From SIG588 sp045654545 (GTDB lineage: Bacteria > Bacillota > Clostridia > Oscillospirales > Acutalibacteraceae): DNA of 14,731 nucleotides. Made by a program: the position numbers and the translations under genes. This document shows positions 13,384 through 14,731 of the stretch, one piece after another. The notes under the pieces are model-generated. The model worked only from the letters and a program-made list of their open reading frames with translations. It did not search any database and was not told where the DNA came from. How positions within the stretch are numbered: position 1 is the stretch's first letter; every line of letters begins with the position of its first letter. The stretch spans positions 1 through 14,731 of the forward strand of contig JAZONO010000117.1 in assembly GCA_045654545.1 (NCBI GenBank), in the 5' to 3' direction.

Positions 13384-14445
13384 ATGGAAAAGCAAACCCG
13401 TGTCGCCACCTTTGACGTAATGCGTGTGGTGGCGATCGCCGCCGTGGTGATGACCCACGTGGCGTTTTTGGTGATCTCTTGGGCGCCGAATCCGTCTGCC
13501 GCGTTTTGGTGTGCCAACCTGCTGGACAGCCTGTCGCGCGTGGGCGTGCCGCTGTTTTTAATGATTTCAGGTGCGCTGATGCTGAACGAAGAGCGCGACG
13601 TGCCGCCGAACAAGATGTTCCGTGCCGCGTGGTCGCTGTTTTTGTTGACCCTCGTGTGGTCGGTGCTGTATGCGCTGTGGTATGAACTGGCGATGCCGCT
13701 GTGGCAGGGCGAGCCGTTTTCTCTGCGCGCCTTTGCGGTGGCGGTGGTGGATGGACACTACCATTTTTGGTATCTCTATATGCTGATCGGCCTGTACCTC
13801 ATCACGCCGCTTTTGCGCTTGTTTGTGAAACGGGAAAACGCCCGTTTGATCTTGTGGCTGTTGGCACTCGGCACGGTGGTGACCTTGTGCGTGCCGCTTC
13901 TCAACTTCTTCGGCAACACCTTTGTGGGTGGGGAAGATCTCGTGCAGAAATATGCAGACAAATACGAATTCGGATTTCTCACCGAATATCTGCTCTATTA
14001 TCTCGCCGGTTGGTATCTCACCCACACCCCGTGGAACGTGAGATACCGTCCGTGGCTGTATGTCGCAGGGGCGGTGGGACTGTTGCTCACGGTGGGGCTC
14101 ACCGCGTGGTTTTCCACCCCCGACAACCGTTTGTACGATCTGTTTTATGCCAACGGCAGCGTGAACGTGTTTTTCTTCAGCGTGGCGGTGTTTGTGTTGG
14201 TGTCCGCTCGTTGCAAGGATAAGACGTTGGCGGCATCCGCGCCGCTCGCACGCCTGTCGGCGCTGTCCTTCGGCGTATACATCCTGCACATCGCTGTGCT
14301 GGCGGTGGTCAGCCGTGTGGGCGCATGGTTGCCGGGCGTGCTGTTGCCCATGCTCTTTAATTTTGTTATGACGTTGGCGGTATCTTATGCGGCGGTGTGG
14401 GTGCTGTCCAAAGTGCCGCTGTTGAAACGTTTGGTTCGCCAATGA
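13384..14445 (+). CDS. Acyltransferase-3 family membrane protein (OafA/WecH-like)
   Basis: This 353-residue polytopic protein has about 10 membrane segments. The N-terminus TRVATFDVMRVVAIAAVVMT with His25 immediately after is the family's opening, in which Asp/Arg and the His are the conserved catalytic or acyl-donor residues. SRVGVPLFLMISGALML follows, then DGHYHFWYLYMLIGLYLITP with the conserved WY-L-Y pattern, and a C-terminal SALSFGVYILHIAV. Family members transfer acetyl or other short acyl groups to sugars of surface glycans or to peptidoglycan. The start at 13384 has AAGGGGGG about 8 nt upstream; the in-frame codons before it lie in the deacetylase gene. Pairing with a deacetylase suggests joint editing of acylation on one glycan, which is inference. 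A hairpin at 14604-14633 ends the unit. Confidence 0.92.
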   Translation: MEKQTRVATFDVMRVVAIAAVVMTHVAFLVISWAPNPSAAFWCANLLDSLSRVGVPLFLMISGALMLNEERDVPPNKMFRAAWSLFLLTLVWSVLYALWYELAMPLWQGEPFSLRAFAVAVVDGHYHFWYLYMLIGLYLITPLLRLFVKRENARLILWLLALGTVVTLCVPLLNFFGNTFVGGEDLVQKYADKYEFGFLTEYLLYYLAGWYLTHTPWNVRYRPWLYVAGAVGLLLTVGLTAWFSTPDNRLYDLFYANGSVNVFFFSVAVFVLVSARCKDKTLAASAPLARLSALSFGVYILHIAVLAVVSRVGAWLPGVLLPMLFNFVMTLAVSYAAVWVLSKVPLLKRLVRQ

Positions 14446-14485
14446 GGGGATATAGTAAGGATATATTTATAATGCTCTGCCGGCG

Positions 14486-14598
14486 ATGGATGAAGGCTAC
14501 CGCTCGGTGGCCGGTATCGGCAAGAAGGCGCGGCGGCATTCGATAACGTCGGCAGTCTCCGCCACGGGTTGAGTGCCGTGCCGATATTGTATCTGTGA
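14486..14598 (+). pseudogene. Small unidentified gene remnant with a frameshift
   Basis: From the ATG at 14486 the DNA reads MDEGYRSVAGIGKKA. After a shift near 14525-14535 it reads AAFDNVGSLRHGLSAVPILY and then Leu and TGA at 14596-14598. Both pieces look protein-like and codon use matches neighbours, whereas the unshifted continuation (RRHSITSAVSATG) does not. No ribosome site precedes the ATG and the family is not recognised. It could also be chance. Confidence 0.3.
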
Positions 14599-14603
14599 AT
14601 TTG

Positions 14604-14633
14604 CAAACGCCTCGTCGCACGACGGGGCGTTTG
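14604..14633 (+). terminator. Intrinsic terminator after the acyltransferase operon
   Basis: A 14-bp stem (14604-14617 with 14620-14633, one T-G wobble, tight loop) is followed by TTGTTGTG. It lies beyond the small remnant, about 160 nt after the acyltransferase stop. Confidence 0.75.
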
Positions 14634-14695
14634 TTGTGTAAGCAACCCCACACGATACGGGTGGGTGGGATTAGGGATTTAGGAGAGTGTGACTT

Positions 14696-14731
14696 GGCTC
14701 CCCTTGTCAGGGGAGCTGTCGAGCGAAGCGA
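14696..14731 (+). repeat. Partial copy of the CTCCCCTTGTCAG palindromic repeat, cut by the window end
   Basis: GGCTCCCCTTGTCAG (14696-14710) is identical to the reverse complement of 11391-11405. The 18-nt palindrome at 14698-14715 is identical to 11213-11230. It is followed by a different variable hairpin arm (TCGAGCGAAGCGA). The element continues past the end of the window. Confidence 0.7.

Noticed and set aside
13567..14442. Minus-strand open frame of 291 codons
   Set aside because: It is the complement of the acyltransferase gene, is full of Gln/His/Arg and has no ribosome site or domain.

Overview
The window looks like chromosomal DNA from an endospore-forming anaerobic member of the Clostridia, most likely an uncultured gut lineage of the Oscillospirales; this placement is inference. 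It rests on a spoVAD sporulation gene, a two-subunit indolepyruvate:ferredoxin oxidoreductase, the clostridial pairing of a NifU-like scaffold with a GGGtGRT protein, GGAGG-type ribosome binding sites, sigma-A-like promoters with 17-bp spacers, and short palindromic CTCCCCTTGTCAG repeats of a kind I associate with gut Firmicutes. No rRNA, tRNA, CRISPR array, transposase, phage gene or plasmid gene was seen.

Layout. (1) 178-1222, minus strand: a two-gene unit of a glycoside-hydrolase remnant, collapsed to 150 codons, followed with an ATGA overlap by an XRE-type regulator; the unit has a good promoter and a terminator. (2) 1292-2855, plus strand: a stand-alone lipoprotein sugar-binding protein behind a consensus promoter overlapped by a palindrome, closed by two tandem hairpins. 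(3) 2856-4990: an eroded stretch. It holds a secretory gene interrupted by an in-frame stop, an intact sugar-phosphate isomerase/epimerase-like TIM barrel (minus), and an AraC-family regulator with a frameshift and an apparent internal deletion. (4) 4998-9376: a metabolic core. A NifU-like Fe-S scaffold and a GGGtGRT protein form a minus-strand operon, divergent from iorA-iorB on the plus strand. (5) 9383-10762, minus: a sodium:solute symporter of the SSS family. (6) 10825-11489: a remnant of a GH63/trehalase-like glucosidase, a hairpin-rich composite repeat and a terminator. (7) 11533-14633: spoVAD (minus), divergent from a polysaccharide deacetylase and an acyltransferase-3 membrane protein, followed by a small unidentified remnant and a terminator. 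Another copy of the repeat begins at 14696 and runs off the end.

How it fits together. IorAB oxidises aryl pyruvates to aryl-acyl-CoA and reduces ferredoxin, and it carries two 4Fe-4S motifs. The divergent scaffold/GGGtGRT pair is plausibly linked to Fe-S supply, but the GGGtGRT function is not known to me. The sugar-related genes (solute-binding lipoprotein, isomerase, AraC and XRE regulators, two hydrolase remnants) look like leftovers of carbohydrate-use loci. The most striking feature is how they decayed: at least two, probably three, genes keep recognisable beginnings and ends but have lost the middle, so the window looks like a record of repeated internal deletion. I found no convincing new defence or mobile system.
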